From positions 1-7,756 of the forward strand of contig DDTD01000004.1 of assembly GCA_002344005.1 (NCBI GenBank): 7,756 bases of DNA, written 5' to 3'. Positions 7,058 to 7,756 of the stretch are shown here, one piece after another (the first letter of the stretch is position 1; every line of letters starts with the position of its first letter). Below the pieces are notes generated by a model. That model had not been told where the DNA came from and did no database searches. It was given only the letters and a program-made list of their open reading frames with translations. Source of the DNA: Ignavibacteria bacterium UBA2373. GTDB lineage: Bacteria; Bacteroidota; Ignavibacteria; Kapaibacteriales; UBA961. The position numbers were made by a program, and so were the translations under genes.

Positions 7058-7756
7058 TTACTTAACATAAAGCATACGCTTTGTCAAGCTCTGTCCATTG
7101 GCTGTTAAGGTGTAGTTGTAAACTCCTGAGCTCAAGTTATATAAGCCACCGTCAAAACTGACAGGGACAAGACCATAGGCTGTGCCATCATACAATACGG
7201 CTACTTCACGACCAAAGTTATCGCTCACAACTAAACGTGCTGTGCCCGTTTGAGGAACATTGAAGCGGATTGTCGTTACACCGTCAAATGGATTCGGTTC
7301 ATTGCTGCTCAAATATAAACCATTCGCGTTCTCTTCTTCTACACTCGATACTTCCGTCGTCACGGTGACTTCCGTCGTATCTGAATAACTTACACCACAA
7401 TCATTACTTACGCGGCAATAGTATTGACCCGCATCTGTACCTACAGCTACTCCAAATTTCGAATAAATCGCATTCGATATCGAATCACTTGTAATGGCGG
7501 TGCTGCCACGATACCATTGATATTTTGTCGTCGGATCACTCGCTGTCGCTACTGCTAAACGCAAATAACCACCCGCTTTGATACTTAATTTGCTCTCTGT
7601 TGGACCATAAACAACAGGCTTAGTTTTCATGCGTAACATCGCTACTGATGAACTTACACTGCCGCAATCGCCTGTAATAACTACACTGTAATTGCCTTGA
7701 TCTGTACCCGATACTGCAGCTATTTTCAACATACTGTCTGTGGCTCCAACCAAGTC
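7058..7756 (-). CDS. Secreted Ig-like protein with C-terminal T9SS type A-like sorting domain (5' end outside window)
   Basis: The last 232 residues of a larger protein are visible, with the stop at 7060-7058. The frame is open at the right edge, so a TTG at 7753 should not be taken as the start. Residues 1-43 are the end of one Ig-like domain (TDQGNYSVVITGDCG). Residues about 45-133 are a second one, with Trp81 in YQWYRG and the DAGQYYCRVSNDCG signature; the usual B-strand Cys is absent (LRLAVAT). After an acidic linker (SSVEEEN), residues about 147-232 form a sorting domain: NEPNPFDGVTTIRFNVP, then DNFGREVAVLYDG, LSSGVYNYTL and the terminal KRMLYVK. In known T9SS cargo this domain directs outer-membrane export and is usually removed on attachment to the surface. 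The protein is probably a surface adhesin or structural component; any enzymatic domain would lie upstream. It is followed by a strong terminator, so it ends its own transcription unit. Confidence 0.93.
   Translation of the reverse strand, partial: DLVGATDSMLKIAAVSGTDQGNYSVVITGDCGSVSSSVAMLRMKTKPVVYGPTESKLSIKAGGYLRLAVATASDPTTKYQWYRGSTAITSDSISNAIYSKFGVAVGTDAGQYYCRVSNDCGVSYSDTTEVTVTTEVSSVEEENANGLYLSSNEPNPFDGVTTIRFNVPQTGTARLVVSDNFGREVAVLYDGTAYGLVPVSFDGGLYNLSSGVYNYTLTANGQSLTKRMLYVK

Noticed and set aside
7058..7753. TTG at 7753 as the start of a 231-residue protein
   Set aside because: The frame stays open to the right edge and the protein would begin in the middle of an Ig-like domain without a signal peptide; it is a truncated C-terminus.
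1..7756. CRISPR arrays, tRNA or rRNA genes, transposases, toxin-antitoxin or defence genes
   Set aside because: None found on either strand; the whole window is explained by four exported-protein genes and short intergenic regions.

Overview
The window is 7,756 bases, AT-rich, and every supported gene lies on the minus strand. The protein families point to the Bacteroidota/Chlorobiota group, perhaps an Ignavibacteria- or Kapabacteria-like lineage. The evidence is a C-terminal sorting domain of the type IX secretion system (T9SS) type, a GEVED-domain surface protein, and a full-length CRTAC1-like FG-GAP/UnbV protein of the kind common in Bacteroidota. The lineage is an inference from protein style; no marker gene is present. 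There are no RNA genes, mobile elements or CRISPR arrays, and nothing suggests defence or phage functions.

Read in the direction of transcription (right to left), the layout is as follows. (1) 7756-7058 is the last 232 residues of a secreted protein with Ig-like domains that ends in a T9SS-type sorting domain. A clear Rho-independent terminator (6986-7017) follows it. (2) 7057-6745 is an intergenic leader of 313 bases. (3) 6744-3223 is a complete 1,173-residue exported protein with 14 Asp-rich FG-GAP calcium motifs, seven on each side of a central UnbV/ASPIC domain. (4) 3201-2806 follows after only 21 bases. It encodes a 131-residue lipoprotein with a conserved-looking Cys pattern, very likely co-transcribed. 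(5) 2805-2662 is a 144-base gap with a plausible promoter and an AT palindrome. (6) 2661-1 is the first 887 residues of a very large surface protein: signal peptide, GEVED domain, CARDB-like domain, right-handed beta-helix, then an Ig-like domain. It is cut by the left edge.

Taken together this is a cell-surface and secretome region. Two large modular proteins, at least one of them a probable T9SS cargo, flank a two-gene unit made of a twin-propeller protein and a small lipoprotein. The two-gene unit is the most interesting part. The large protein has an ordinary Sec signal peptide, no lipobox and no T9SS sorting domain, while its partner is lipidated, so the lipoprotein could be its membrane anchor or accessory. 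That is a hypothesis. I found no evidence for a wholly new enzymatic or defence system.
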